From Saprospiraceae bacterium (GTDB lineage Bacteria; Bacteroidota; Bacteroidia; Chitinophagales; Saprospiraceae), in the NCBI GenBank assembly GCA_016711125.1, contig JADJTQ010000005.1:310001-374000 (forward strand): a DNA stretch of 64,000 nucleotides, read 5' to 3'. Shown here piece after piece: positions 1-9,982 of the stretch (positions are counted from its first letter, which is position 1; each line of letters starts with the position of its first letter). A program made the position numbers and the translations under genes. The notes below the pieces were generated by a model. The model was not told the DNA's origin, did no database searches, and was given only the letters and a program-made list of their open reading frames with translations.

Positions 1-98
1 AATTAAGGAGTCCTCATGTGGGTGGTTCTGCGGAATATTATCGACGCCGGATCTAATTCCAGCCATTAGTTTTAAATTCAATTTTAGATCGTAAGACA

Positions 99-2486
99 AT
101 GAAGCACTCATATCTAAAGTTTAATTTGGCCGGCCTGTTATTATACGGACTACTGCTTATAAATCTTCAATTAATGGCTCAGGGTCATTTTCAAACTATT
201 CGTGGATCGGTGGTTGACAAAATCAATAAACAACCATTAATTGGAGCTACCGTAGAACTGGGAACCATGGCGGTGGTGTCAGAACTGGATGGACAATTCC
301 TGGTGGAAAATATCCCTGTAGGACGGTATAAGATTGTTTGTCGGTATCTTGGATACGCCACCCAGATCCTCGATGATGTGCTGGTGAACTCCATAAAAGA
401 AGTGGTACTTGACTTTCAGCTTGAAGAAGCCCCATTTCAGGCGGGAGAAGTAATAATACTGGCCTCCAAGCATCCGCACGAACCACTGAATGCATTATCG
501 ATGGTGAGCACCAGGGCATTCTCCTCAGAAGAGACTCAACGTTATCCTGCAAGCGCCAATGATCCGGGTAGAATGGCAGTTGGTTTCCCGGGAGTAAAGC
601 CAGCGAGGGATAATCGAAACGATTTGGTGATCCGGGGAAATCCTCCATTTGGTTTGTTATGGAGGGTTGAAGGCGTGGACATTCCTAATCCCAATCATTT
701 TGCCAGAATCGGCTCATCTGGTGGAGGCATTACCATTTTTAGCGTCAGCATGCTCGACCATTCTGATTTCTCCTCAGGTGGTTTTGCCGCAAATTATGGT
801 AATGCCATTTCGGGGGTTTTCGATATCAATTTTAGAAAAGGAAATATGGAAAACAGAGAACATACCTTTAGAGCAGGAATGTTGGGATTAGATTTTTCTA
901 CTGAAGGTCCGATCAAAAAAGGGAGCAGTTCGTATCTGGTAAACTACCGCTATTCAACCCTGGGTATTCTGGATGCTTTGGATATCCATCTGGTCGATGA
1001 GCGGGAATCCAATACCTTTCAAGACTTATCATTTAAGACAAGCTTCAAAAGTCGCAACAAGAAACATAATTTATCAATTTGGGGCATGGGTGGATTAAGC
1101 AAAGAATTCGAAGATGTGGTTTCGGGAATCGAAAATTGGAAGACTTATAGTGATTATTATACCCGAAAATTTGATACCGATATGGGAGTTATCGGATTGA
1201 ACTACCAATATCTCATCGATGACAAGTCCTATCTTAAAGTGAGCTTAGCCGCCATGGGTCAACAAACTATCTGGAGGAATGATACACTGAATCAGAATCT
1301 TATTCCAACAGCTGTCAATGATGAAATTTATAATAACGAGAAACTTACATTAAATAGCACCTATACTCGCAAACTATCTTCAGCTTTAACTCTTCAGAGT
1401 GGAGTTTTAGCCAGTCAACTAATTTATAATCTCAAAAGGATAAAATATCTTCCAACGACCAGGCAATTACTGAATGAAACCGGCCATTCATTCCTTTTTC
1501 AACATTTTGCTAATCTTGGTATAAATCCGAATTCGAGATGGACGTTGAATCTTGGAATTCACTCGATCCATTTCAGCCTGAATAATACCGGATCGATCGA
1601 ACCCCGGCTAGGAACTGAATATTATTTTTCTGAAAATTGTTCCATTGCACTTGGATACGGTAAGTACAGTGTCTTTCTGCCAATAGGCCACTATCTTGCC
1701 AGAATTACGACTGAATTGGGTGTCATCGAACAGCCAAATTTAGCGCTTAGTCCCATCATATCGCATCAGTTAATTGCTACACTGAATTATCATTTCACGA
1801 ATTACAAATTGAAAATAGAACCGTATTACCAGAAATTAAAAAATATACCCGTAGATCAAGATATACGGAGTACTTATTCACTAATTAATGAAATCGATGG
1901 GTACTCTACTCAGGCACTGACTGGTAAAGGCTCTGCTACAAACATAGGAGTCGACCTCACCCTTGAAAAATACTTTACCAATCAAGGCTTTTTTATCTTC
2001 AGTACTTCTCTTTCTGACTCAAAATATACCAGCTTGGATGGCACCAGCCATAATACCCGATTTAATGGTAACTTTTTTTCAAGCTTTATGGGTGCTAAAG
2101 AAATAAATCTAAACGCACACTCTATTTTACAGATTGGCACCAGAATCCTCTATGGATTAGGAGGTTATGTAAGTCCGATTCTTTCGATAGACCGGAATCC
2201 CTCTGATCCTTCCTTACCCTTACTGGATGAAAGCCAGCCCTTCACTGAAAGGGTCAAATCATATTTTCGCCCCGATATAAGAATTTCACTACGAAATGAT
2301 GGTTCGCATTCATCATGGAGCCTCTCACTCGATATTCAAAATGTGGCTTCGATAAAAAACATCGATGTGATTGACCGAGCCTTCGATCCGGAGCGGAGAA
2401 AATGGGGATTCAGAGAACAGGCAGGGATGGTGCCTATACTCAGCTTTCAGATCGATTTTCGCTCATCGACCAAGATTCGACATTAG
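99..2486 (+). CDS. TonB-dependent outer-membrane receptor
   Basis: 795 residues. An N-terminal signal peptide ends near LMAQG (about residue 28). It is followed by a carboxypeptidase-regulatory-like beta-sandwich (about 33-115, with PLIGATVELG), a plug domain (about 140-245, with RGNPPFGLLWRVEGVDIPN), and a long beta-barrel ending in an aromatic-rich C-terminus (SFQIDF). This is the usual Bacteroidota receptor layout without an N-terminal STN signalling domain. The family imports ligands too large for porins using TonB energy; the ligand cannot be read from sequence. There is no SusD-like or DUF4249 partner next to it, so it is an orphan receptor. The ATG at 99 puts the signal peptide directly at the start. 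The family call is secure. Confidence 0.9.
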   Translation: MKHSYLKFNLAGLLLYGLLLINLQLMAQGHFQTIRGSVVDKINKQPLIGATVELGTMAVVSELDGQFLVENIPVGRYKIVCRYLGYATQILDDVLVNSIKEVVLDFQLEEAPFQAGEVIILASKHPHEPLNALSMVSTRAFSSEETQRYPASANDPGRMAVGFPGVKPARDNRNDLVIRGNPPFGLLWRVEGVDIPNPNHFARIGSSGGGITIFSVSMLDHSDFSSGGFAANYGNAISGVFDINFRKGNMENREHTFRAGMLGLDFSTEGPIKKGSSSYLVNYRYSTLGILDALDIHLVDERESNTFQDLSFKTSFKSRNKKHNLSIWGMGGLSKEFEDVVSGIENWKTYSDYYTRKFDTDMGVIGLNYQYLIDDKSYLKVSLAAMGQQTIWRNDTLNQNLIPTAVNDEIYNNEKLTLNSTYTRKLSSALTLQSGVLASQLIYNLKRIKYLPTTRQLLNETGHSFLFQHFANLGINPNSRWTLNLGIHSIHFSLNNTGSIEPRLGTEYYFSENCSIALGYGKYSVFLPIGHYLARITTELGVIEQPNLALSPIISHQLIATLNYHFTNYKLKIEPYYQKLKNIPVDQDIRSTYSLINEIDGYSTQALTGKGSATNIGVDLTLEKYFTNQGFFIFSTSLSDSKYTSLDGTSHNTRFNGNFFSSFMGAKEINLNAHSILQIGTRILYGLGGYVSPILSIDRNPSDPSLPLLDESQPFTERVKSYFRPDIRISLRNDGSHSSWSLSLDIQNVASIKNIDVIDRAFDPERRKWGFREQAGMVPILSFQIDFRSSTKIRH

Positions 2487-2549
2487 TTCAGTTTTATTTT
2501 CATTAGTACTTCGAGACTTCCTTCCATCACTTTTCAGTTTCTCTAAAAA

Positions 2550-3119
2550 ATGAACTCTGACCAAAAAATACATATAATACATAATCCCCTTTCGGGCCCT
2601 TTTCTTCGCAACAAATCACTTAGTAAGGAGAAAGCTTCTTTTACTAAATATTTAAGTAATGAATGCCTTTTTCATATTATACAACACCCCGGAGACGCAA
2701 TAAGAATAGTCCGGGAAGCTATATCCTCAGGTGGAAAATTAATAGTGGCTTCGGGAGGCGATGGCACTATTAATGAAGTTGTCAATGGTTTCTTCCGGGA
2801 GAGAAAATTAATTAGCCAAAATTGCATTTTGGGAATTATAAACCGTGGCACTGGGCAGGGTGTAGCCCAATCATTAAGATTACCATCCACTTTAAAGAGC
2901 CAATTTCAATTATTGCAATCTGAAGCGATTGGTTTATCATTTATTCTTGGATTTTTTCTTCGAAGGAACACCCCATTGATATTAAAGGTAAGAATAGCTT
3001 CCTGTATTTCTTTGCTGAAAGACATTTATTTCAAGTATTCGGATTCTACACTTTCTCGCTATGGACCCAATATTTGGAGGGAAATGTTCTTGGCTTTATG
3101 GTCATTCCCCTTACCCTAA
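2550..3119 (+). pseudogene. truncated diacylglycerol-kinase-like protein
   Basis: The first about 120 residues are a typical lipid/diacylglycerol kinase catalytic start: HNPLSG near residue 11, the nucleotide loop SGGDGTINEVVNG near 68, and a GTGQG version of the usual GTGN motif near 105. Members of this family are about 290-330 residues. Here family resemblance stops near residue 130 and the frame ends at 189 with no recognisable second (beta-sandwich) domain. The last 60 residues are read out of frame from a membrane-protein sequence described in the next entry. I read this as a gene that lost its 3' two thirds by deletion. No single-base repair restores a DGK C-terminus. Confidence 0.65.
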
Positions 3120-3205
3120 TAACCGGGATTATTATTTCGATTGTGACCTCTGTCAGACTTCTTAAGACAAAGAAAAAATGGCTTCTGGTAAAAAATATGT
3201 CATAA
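2924..3205 (+). pseudogene. C-terminal fragment of a membrane protein
   Basis: An open frame of 93 codons without a convincing start overlaps the end of the DGK-like frame in another phase. Its translation contains HPIDIKGKNSFLYFFAERH, then FGFYTFSLWTQYLEG, and then a clear hydrophobic helix (IPLTLITGIIISIVTSV) followed by a basic tail (RLLKTKKKW). This looks like the end of a polytopic membrane protein rather than noise. Together with the upstream frame it suggests a deletion that fused a kinase N-terminus to an unrelated membrane-protein C-terminus. I do not recognise the family. Confidence 0.4.
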
Positions 3206-3929
3206 CCTTTGGAAAATAAAAATTCTCTCTAGCTATTTTTTCATGCCTTCATAAGATTAATAGAGAAAATTTATTTCGCATTAGAGCTATTCTTAGCTAT
3301 TCTATGAATTTGAATGTTTCCGGATGTGTAAAAGTATTCGGACCGGAATTGTGGGTAAAGAGCAATCGTTAAGAAATTATGGAACCAATTAACTTTCTAA
3401 TATCTTATACCAAAGCGATTTCGGAGTCTGCCGCCTTGACTAACTCTCCCATCCTTCCTCGATTGCTTTGAAGATGAGCAAGAAAATAACGATTTTTTTC
3501 ATAGCTGAAACATCACATCTAAAAGTCGTATACCACTGTTTCTGTCTATCCCAACTTCTGATTATTAAGTCAGGGCACATATCCACGAGCACATTCACTT
3601 CTGTTGATTTTTCCAGAGGCAATCAATTCGTCAGTCGTAATAACGGAATATGGATCCCAATTGAAGAGATGGGTGAAAGCAATTGCATAGCATTCAGAAT
3701 TTGCAAGGTCTACCACTTCTGTTGAGAATAGTTTGGTCAAGGCAAAGGCTAACGTGTCTAGTTCTGATTGATATGCTGTCTCAACTGGATTCTGGATTCG
3801 ATGGCCAAAATGACCTCTTCTTTTAATTATTCCCAATTCGATCTTTCAAATCTCTTGATAAGATTGGTAGGGACTAGTTTTACATTCCATAACGCTGGTA
3901 TATTATTAAATCTGGTCCCATCCAGAGTT
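3206..3929. other. gene-poor stretch, possible decayed frames
   Basis: No supported gene. On the minus strand two short overlapping frames (3570-3836 and 3440-3622) have protein-like composition, for example LANSECYAIAFTHLFNWD. They do not join into a recognisable family and no single-base change makes a convincing product. Confidence 0.4.
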
Positions 3930-4739
3930 TCATGCATATTGATATTCTTCCACTTCCCTTTTGTATATTTTTCCTATCAAGGAAACACCAATGAACTGTG
4001 GAATAGTTTTCATTAGTAACCAGCATATATTATTTAGTTTACCAGGTATGATGACTTTCTTCCCTTTGAGTGTTTGGCTAATGGCTATCTTGGCCACAAT
4101 TTTTGGATCGAGATTAAGTATTTTACCAAAAAATCCCTGCTTCTCAATTCGCCTGCTAACTGAGCCATTTGTGCTCATGGGTCCGGGAAGCAAAACGCTC
4201 ACGCTGGTATTTGTATCCTTCAATTCCTCACTAAGACCCCTGGTGAAGGAGTATATGAAAGCTTTTGAAGCAGGATAGACGGTTTTGAATGGAACAGGAT
4301 ACTGGGATATAATACTAGAAACATTCAGCAAATATGATTTTTCATGTCTGGCTAATTTTGGCAGAAATGCACATGAAAGAAATGCTGTCGTACTGATGTT
4401 TAGGGCGATGATCGAATCGATCAATGGCAACGGCACCTTATCAATTTCATGCGAGCCACCCTTTCCGGCATTGTTAATGACCATATTAATTGAAAGATTT
4501 TCCAACTCTGTAATTAAAGCTGTGATACATGCTCTCCTGGTCAAATCCCCCTCAAAAGTCTTCACGTGCACATCGTGGACTCTCATAATATCATTTTTAA
4601 CATCATTTAGTTTCTCTCCAGGCAGTGAGAGCAGGATTAAATTCATTCCTCTTGATGCACATTCGTAAGCCAATGCCTTTCCTAGGCCGATGCTCGCACC
4701 TGTAATCAGTGTATAGGACAAACCTTCATCGTAATTCAT
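3930..4739 (-). CDS. short-chain dehydrogenase/reductase (SDR)
   Basis: 269 residues, a normal classical SDR length. The Rossmann cofactor loop is TGASIGLG (residues 14-21), the structural motif is NNAG near 90, the catalytic Ser lies in VSSI near 142, and the active-site YxxxK is YPASK near 155. It is therefore an intact NAD(P)-dependent oxidoreductase. The family oxidises or reduces alcohol/carbonyl groups on lipids, sugars or small metabolites, and substrate cannot be inferred. The C-terminal hydrophobic/basic end (about 225-260) resembles lipid-acting SDRs that associate with membranes; that is inference. It stands alone between a decayed region and a divergently regulated sensor kinase gene. 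Confidence 0.9.
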   Translation of the reverse strand: MNYDEGLSYTLITGASIGLGKALAYECASRGMNLILLSLPGEKLNDVKNDIMRVHDVHVKTFEGDLTRRACITALITELENLSINMVINNAGKGGSHEIDKVPLPLIDSIIALNISTTAFLSCAFLPKLARHEKSYLLNVSSIISQYPVPFKTVYPASKAFIYSFTRGLSEELKDTNTSVSVLLPGPMSTNGSVSRRIEKQGFFGKILNLDPKIVAKIAISQTLKGKKVIIPGKLNNICWLLMKTIPQFIGVSLIGKIYKREVEEYQYA

Positions 4740-4833
4740 CGTATTATTTTTTATATTTTATGAAATAGAGTTGCCTGGTCGAATGAAGACATTTCATTCA
4801 ACAGTGCTCCTCAAATTCTACCCTTCCACTTAT

Positions 4834-7002
4834 TTAATTCTGCCGAAATTCACTGGGAGTGATACCAAACTCCTTCTGAAAACTCTTACTGAAGTAATTG
4901 GGATCGCCAAATCCAACATCGTAGGCAACATCCGAAATATTGTTTTCCAGATCTTTGAGCAATGGTTTAGCCCTATGTAATCGATAGCATCTTATATAAT
5001 TACTTGCCGATCGATCTGCAATGGCCTTTAATTTTCTATGTAATTGCATACGACTCATGTATAGCATATTTGCCAGGTCTTCCACTCCAAAATTTTGATT
5101 TAATAGGTTTCTTTCAATAACTGAATTGATCTTGACAATAAAATTACCCTCACTACCAGCAGGATCCTTGTGGTCCACCAAGGCAAACTGCCGGTATTTT
5201 GATTGCAGTTTTTTGCGGATATCTAATAAAGCCTTAAGTGTAACTAATAACTCTTCTTTTTCGAAAGGTTTTGTGATATAAGCATCCGCTCCTTTACGCA
5301 GACCTTCTATCTTGTCTTTTTTGTCCGCTTTGGCAGTCAATGCTATAATCGGTATATGATCCGTACGTGCGTCCTCTTTCAATCTTTGAATCATCGTGGC
5401 CCCGTCCATATTCGGCATCATAATGTCGCTTATGATCATATCTGGTATCATTGACAGGGCCTTCTGATAACCTTCTAGACCGTCATAGGCTTTTTCAATC
5501 GTATAAGACTCAGTGAAAATTGCCGCAAGATATTTTTGGATGTCTTGATGGTCCTCGACAATTAGAAGCAAGGGTTTTGTAGAAGAGCCAGCTGTTATGT
5601 CTCCCGGGTGCTTTACAACCTTTTTGGGTGTCTTTTCGATCTTTTTTGGAGCATTACGGTGAATGGGAAGACGGATTTCAAATTGAGATCCCAGCCCCAC
5701 TTCACTTTGTACATAGATGGATCCGTCCATGATTTCAACCAACTCCCTGGTTAGTGCGAGACCAATCCCCGTTCCTCGCCCCATATTTATGTCTACCGAT
5801 TCAACTTGATAAAACCGATCGAATATCAACGGAAGGTGCTCAGCGGCAATGCCAATTCCAGAATCTTCAACGATGAGTGCAACTTCTTTCAGTCCCCTTT
5901 TCAAAATCTTGACATTTACATAACCTCCATCAGGTGTAAATTTGATGGCATTTGAAATAAGGTTTTGAATGATGGAGAGCATCCTGTCTTCATCAAGATC
6001 CATTTCGATGTGATCAATGTCAGAATGCATTGATAAAACAATGTTTTTACGATCTGCGTAGGGCTGATATGTCAGAACCACCGATTCAACAAAATTCACC
6101 AGATCCATTTGTTCCGGATGCATAACCAAAGATTTACTTTCCAATTTTGCGAGATCCAGCATTTGATTGATCAGATTTAGCAATTCATTGCTATTTCGAC
6201 TTACTATCTCTAGGGATTCATCGAAATCTTCCAGGTTATTGCCGTTTAAATCCTCACGGGCCTGATCTATCATCCCCATAATGACAGTCAAAGGTGTCCG
6301 GAATTCATGTGTAAGATTTGTATAGAGACCCGATTTAAATTTTTCCAGTTCTTCGATGCGCATGCGTTCTGTTTCGAGGAGTTTTCCATTTAAGAATTTC
6401 GCACTCCTCAGGTTTAAATCGAATGTGTTAAACAAAAAAGCAAATATGGTAAATCCAAAGGCCTCATACAGACGGATCGTGAGTGTGGATGAAGAATCAT
6501 TGCCGATCTTAAGTATAGCTATCACAATGAAAATAAAACTTGTGAGGTTGAATATGGCTCGCTGAGCGTGATTTAAAGGGAGTGCCCAATTTGAGACAAA
6601 AATGAAAATGATATAGAGGATTAAATTGCTTCTGTCTGTCAGTACAAGTACAGCCAGACCTATAGCTGTGACTGACAGGAGCAGGGAATATGCCATAATG
6701 GTCAGTCCGCGAGACATCTTTTCTATTAAGCTTCTCCGATATTTTACGACCAGAAGGGGCAAAAGGTACAGAACATAGGTCAAGTGACTATAAAATAGAT
6801 AAGTGTAAATCCTGCCAGCCTCAAATTTACCTTCCAGATATCTTTGATAATCCAAAAAGAGAAAGAGAAGAAAAAAGACCATGCCGAGCCATGAGATGAC
6901 ATAGATTCTTTCAATGCTTTCCAGGTGTAGAAGAGTATAGAACTCCTTCTTTAGGTTATCAGGAAGCTTCGTTTTGAAATCGAGATTCTTTATAAGTTGC
7001 AT
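4834..7002 (-). CDS. hybrid sensor kinase / response regulator / AraC transcription factor
   Basis: 722 residues carrying a whole two-component system in one chain. Six hydrophobic segments lie in residues about 33-195. A HisKA domain has phospho-His 232 in LTHEFRTPL, and the HATPase has an N box (NLISNAIKF, about 347), DSGIG (about 379) and GRGTGIGLAL (about 408). A receiver domain (about 477-595) has phospho-Asp 526 in SDIMMPNMDG and Lys in TKPF. An AraC-type helix-turn-helix follows (about 620-722, ending FGITPSEFRQN). Unlike polysaccharide-sensing HTCS proteins it has no periplasmic beta-propeller; the sensor is purely transmembrane, so the signal is probably membrane-borne or intramembrane. 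The target genes are unknown. Confidence 0.93.
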   Translation of the reverse strand: MQLIKNLDFKTKLPDNLKKEFYTLLHLESIERIYVISWLGMVFFLLFLFLDYQRYLEGKFEAGRIYTYLFYSHLTYVLYLLPLLVVKYRRSLIEKMSRGLTIMAYSLLLSVTAIGLAVLVLTDRSNLILYIIFIFVSNWALPLNHAQRAIFNLTSFIFIVIAILKIGNDSSSTLTIRLYEAFGFTIFAFLFNTFDLNLRSAKFLNGKLLETERMRIEELEKFKSGLYTNLTHEFRTPLTVIMGMIDQAREDLNGNNLEDFDESLEIVSRNSNELLNLINQMLDLAKLESKSLVMHPEQMDLVNFVESVVLTYQPYADRKNIVLSMHSDIDHIEMDLDEDRMLSIIQNLISNAIKFTPDGGYVNVKILKRGLKEVALIVEDSGIGIAAEHLPLIFDRFYQVESVDINMGRGTGIGLALTRELVEIMDGSIYVQSEVGLGSQFEIRLPIHRNAPKKIEKTPKKVVKHPGDITAGSSTKPLLLIVEDHQDIQKYLAAIFTESYTIEKAYDGLEGYQKALSMIPDMIISDIMMPNMDGATMIQRLKEDARTDHIPIIALTAKADKKDKIEGLRKGADAYITKPFEKEELLVTLKALLDIRKKLQSKYRQFALVDHKDPAGSEGNFIVKINSVIERNLLNQNFGVEDLANMLYMSRMQLHRKLKAIADRSASNYIRCYRLHRAKPLLKDLENNISDVAYDVGFGDPNYFSKSFQKEFGITPSEFRQN

Positions 7003-7574
7003 GATTTCGAATATTGAACGTCTAGAAAGTTAACGCATTATCATCTAATTCTTCATTAGAATTGGCTGGAACTTTGCTGCGTTTCTTAAGATAGCTTTTC
7101 CAGATTTTGAATAATAATATGATCCAGATCATGATGATTTTCTTTTCAAACATAAAATTGCGCAAATAATAAAGTAGAACCCTGTACAAATGATCTGAAA
7201 TCGAGGACGATTGTAACATGCATGGTGGGGTAGTGACACATGTATCTTAATTGGTAGAAATGTAACAAACCAGAAGTGGATACTAGCTACTTTGAACCTA
7301 GATCTTTGATGCAAAGGTCTGGAAGATGGGACATTGTCAATCAAGATCTGATTATCCTGCCGATTCATCTAGGTTTACGCAAAGACATGACTTGTTCACC
7401 TCCTTCCATCGTCATCTACTTAGATGTTTTATTTCCTGGACCGGAGTGATACGGTGCTCGTTCTGTGAAGGTAATACATGGATTTGGTTACAATAATCGA
7501 TGCATCAGTTACATATCTACCTGGCAACTTCACCGAATAATCGCATTTTCGGTTTGAAACAGAATCATAATGTC
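7003..7574. other. intergenic, no supported gene
   Basis: A minus-strand 43-codon frame (about 7022-7150) with a hydrophobic centre (IIMIWIILLFKIWK) and a basic/acidic tail could be a small membrane peptide, but nothing else supports it. The rest shows no gene, repeat or RNA that I can recognise. Confidence 0.4.
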
Positions 7575-8195
7575 ATGTTAATCTTCATGCTATTTTCAAC
7601 CTTGATGTCCATGCAATACTGTGAGACTCCAGTCGATACAATTAATCTGCAAATTCTTTACAAACAAAAGGTTGTCGGCCAATTTTCAGCACATATGAGT
7701 AAGATTGGAGACCTGACTGTATATCAAAGTAATAGTACAGTGACCGTTAATATCGTTCGTGCCCAGATCTCATACCAGATTAAAGTAGTCCTCAGAAACG
7801 GCTTCCTGGAAGAATCAGATCTCAAAATGAGTGTCAATGGCAGGTTAAGGACTCATAGTCAAACGAAAAGAGTTGGAGATGTATATACCTTTTACAAAAA
7901 TGGAAAAGCCCTGCAAGAAGTCCATGAGGCGATCACGCACACCACGATTATGCTTTACTTTGATGAACCTTCCGGAATAAGTAGAACCTACTCGGAAGAA
8001 TGTGGTGATTTTTGTGCGATCTTGGTTGGTTCCCCAGGAACCTATCAAAAGATTAATGCAAAGAGGAAGAAAAATACCTACCGTTATAATGATAACTTAT
8101 TAAAGCATCTTCTGATAGAAACTACTCTAATGGACTTTGAAATGAAGACAGAAATGGGTGATGGGCAGCTAGCAATACAATCGATATCCCACTAA
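7575..8195 (+). CDS. secreted DUF6134-like protein
   Basis: The start is placed at the ATG at 7575, because it begins directly with a hydrophobic leader (LIFMLFSTLMSMQYC) that could be a signal or lipoprotein peptide; an in-frame ATG at 7500 would add 25 hydrophilic residues. The mature part (about 185 residues) alternates beta-strands, with ILYKQKVVGQF, a conserved-looking LKMSVNGRLRTHSQT and YSEECGDFCAILV. This pattern matches my memory of DUF6134, a family of periplasmic all-beta proteins of unknown function in Bacteroidota. No partner genes lie nearby and no enzymatic motif is visible. It is a real gene; the family name is moderately sure. Confidence 0.6.
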   Translation: MLIFMLFSTLMSMQYCETPVDTINLQILYKQKVVGQFSAHMSKIGDLTVYQSNSTVTVNIVRAQISYQIKVVLRNGFLEESDLKMSVNGRLRTHSQTKRVGDVYTFYKNGKALQEVHEAITHTTIMLYFDEPSGISRTYSEECGDFCAILVGSPGTYQKINAKRKKNTYRYNDNLLKHLLIETTLMDFEMKTEMGDGQLAIQSISH

Positions 8196-8966
8196 CAAGG
8201 GTACGATCTCCTTAATGGCACTAACCATCTATCTCTAAGAGGCTGTTGAAATACTTACGTCCCGTTGATTTATCGAATTTAAACTGCTATCATAATATGA
8301 CTCCGCTGTTCACTAATCTTTCTACTCTAAATCACATGGGGCGAACTACAGACCACATTATTCTATTAGCTATTCATGTGCCAGATAGACACTACGAATC
8401 AGTTAATCAAGTCTAGTATTCATCTCTAATGCCTGCTTTGCTCTCTGGTATTTGTACGCATCAATTGTACGAACAGATGACATTGAATTCAGGATTAGCT
8501 TAATGTCGTTAGTCATCGTAACTTAGCAATCTCAAATCCTCAGGATAAGCAACTCGACTCATTTCCTCTTTATATGTAATAACACTATCCTTCAGATGTT
8601 CTACCCTATATAATTCATAAATTTTACTATTAAGCAATATATCGTTATTGACCAAATAGTTGTTTCGACTGCTTTCGTCGAATCTCATTGTTCTCTCATA
8701 TGCACATCATAATCCAGAACAGCATCAGAAATTTCCTGGTTATCGATCATACCAAACCCACCTGCGTTTCGGAGTTGAGATATGGCTCTATTATAATAAG
8801 AAAATTCAATTCCATTGGTGTAAAGAAGGAGGAAATGATAGATCTTTTCTCCCTACCCCTAAGTGCTTTTTTTGTAGTTCTGAAAAAATTGAATCGTTGT
8901 AAATAAGAGGTATTGGTCCGAATTCAACGCTAATTTTAATTCATTTGAGTGGTTCGATCAATCACA
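8196..8966. other. intergenic, AT-rich, no gene seen
   Basis: About 770 bases with stops in all frames except short plus-strand frames near 8660-8906. I see no family, repeat or RNA. The tail adjoins a decayed minus-strand frame. Confidence 0.45.
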
Positions 8967-9245
8967 TTACCGATTTGCTTCCAATTCTTCAAATCCTTGC
9001 TGAGCATGACCGGGATCCTGGAAAATAAGAAATGTGGAATGAATCAGGTTGTAGTCTGACTTTAACTGCACTATGCTTGGATCCGGATAAAATCTATACA
9101 CAATCGGATTAACCAGTTTGATTGTCTGGCCCTGGCCCCAAGACCTAAAGCCATCATCAAAGCAAGGTGAAAAATTCTGCTTTTCATTCTTTATGTTATG
9201 ATGATGACTGTTAATCCAAGGTGTGAGAAGGCTTACTTTGAGATT
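8967..9245 (-). pseudogene. gene remnant, 92 open codons without a start
   Basis: An open minus-strand frame of 92 codons contains no ATG at all yet reads like real protein: INSHHHNIKNEKQNFSPC, then DGFRSWGQGQTIKLVNP, IVYRFYPDPSIVQLKSDY and a clean end (GFEELEANR). The 5' end is cut by a TAA at 9246-9248, so only the C-terminal part of a former or frame-broken gene remains. I do not recognise the family. A homopolymer repair restoring an upstream start was not found. Confidence 0.4.
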
Positions 9246-9295
9246 TTAGAAATATTAGAGTCGGATGATGTCTGCAAAGACCACAGCATTCCCTA

Positions 9296-9982
9296 CTATT
9301 TATTAAAATCAATCTTCACATTCCAGGAGGTTTCCTGATAGAATTTGAGCTCAACGGTTTCGCCCATATAGCTTAGTGAAAACCCCAAAGGGAATCTGGA
9401 TATAATGATTTTTGCTGATGTCCCCATTTGGTATCTCGATGAAAAACTACCTGATGTCACATTTATTCCAAAATCAGGACTCGATTGCACTCTTCCTTTA
9501 TGTTGAAGTTCAATAAATAAGGCATTCCCATCATTTGCGGGATTTTTTGTTTCACTAATCCGAACTGACAATACATCAGCCGATTTATATTGGATTTCAA
9601 AAGGATTTTCATGTTCACCAATATATTTATCATCTATCCAAAATCCCACTTGTTCCCTGGTTTGGTCACCACCTAGTTTAATCATCATTTTACCTTTGCC
9701 ATCTTTGAGACCTTTCTTGAATTCGCCAGTATAAACATCGCCATTACCAAAGGTGTACACTCCAGACCCATTGGGTAAACCCTTTTTGAATTCACCTTCA
9801 TACTTATCTTCCCCCTGGGCCGAGCCAGCACCTTCAGCAAGTCCCTTTTTACAATCACCTGTATACTGGCTTCCAATCTTATCCAGTAGAACCTTACAAT
9901 CATTCTGTGCAAAAATTGTATTGGTTGAAAAGGAATATACTGTTGCTAATACTATCAGTGAAATTCTTATTATATGTGCCAT
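9296..9982 (-). CDS. secreted MORN-repeat protein
   Basis: 228 residues. The signal peptide ends at IFAQ (about residue 26). Three MORN repeats lie in about 38-105: YTGDCKKGLAEGAG, YEGEFKKGLPNGSG and YTGEFKKGLKDGKG. A non-repeat beta-rich C-terminal half follows (about 115-228, ending VKIDFNK). MORN modules bind lipids or act as spacers; the secreted bacterial versions have no fixed function. The gene stands alone between two decayed regions. The MORN call is certain; the role is unknown. Confidence 0.85.
   Translation of the reverse strand: MAHIIRISLIVLATVYSFSTNTIFAQNDCKVLLDKIGSQYTGDCKKGLAEGAGSAQGEDKYEGEFKKGLPNGSGVYTFGNGDVYTGEFKKGLKDGKGKMMIKLGGDQTREQVGFWIDDKYIGEHENPFEIQYKSADVLSVRISETKNPANDGNALFIELQHKGRVQSSPDFGINVTSGSFSSRYQMGTSAKIIISRFPLGFSLSYMGETVELKFYQETSWNVKIDFNK

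Noticed and set aside
3..56. Plus-strand frame ending SAEYYRRRI at the left edge
   Set aside because: Could be the end of an upstream gene but only 17 codons are visible and nothing else supports it.
3440..3836. One frame-broken minus-strand gene
   Set aside because: No one-base repair joins the two frames into a recognisable protein.
8660..8906. Two overlapping plus-strand frames
   Set aside because: Overlap in different frames with no protein-like pattern.
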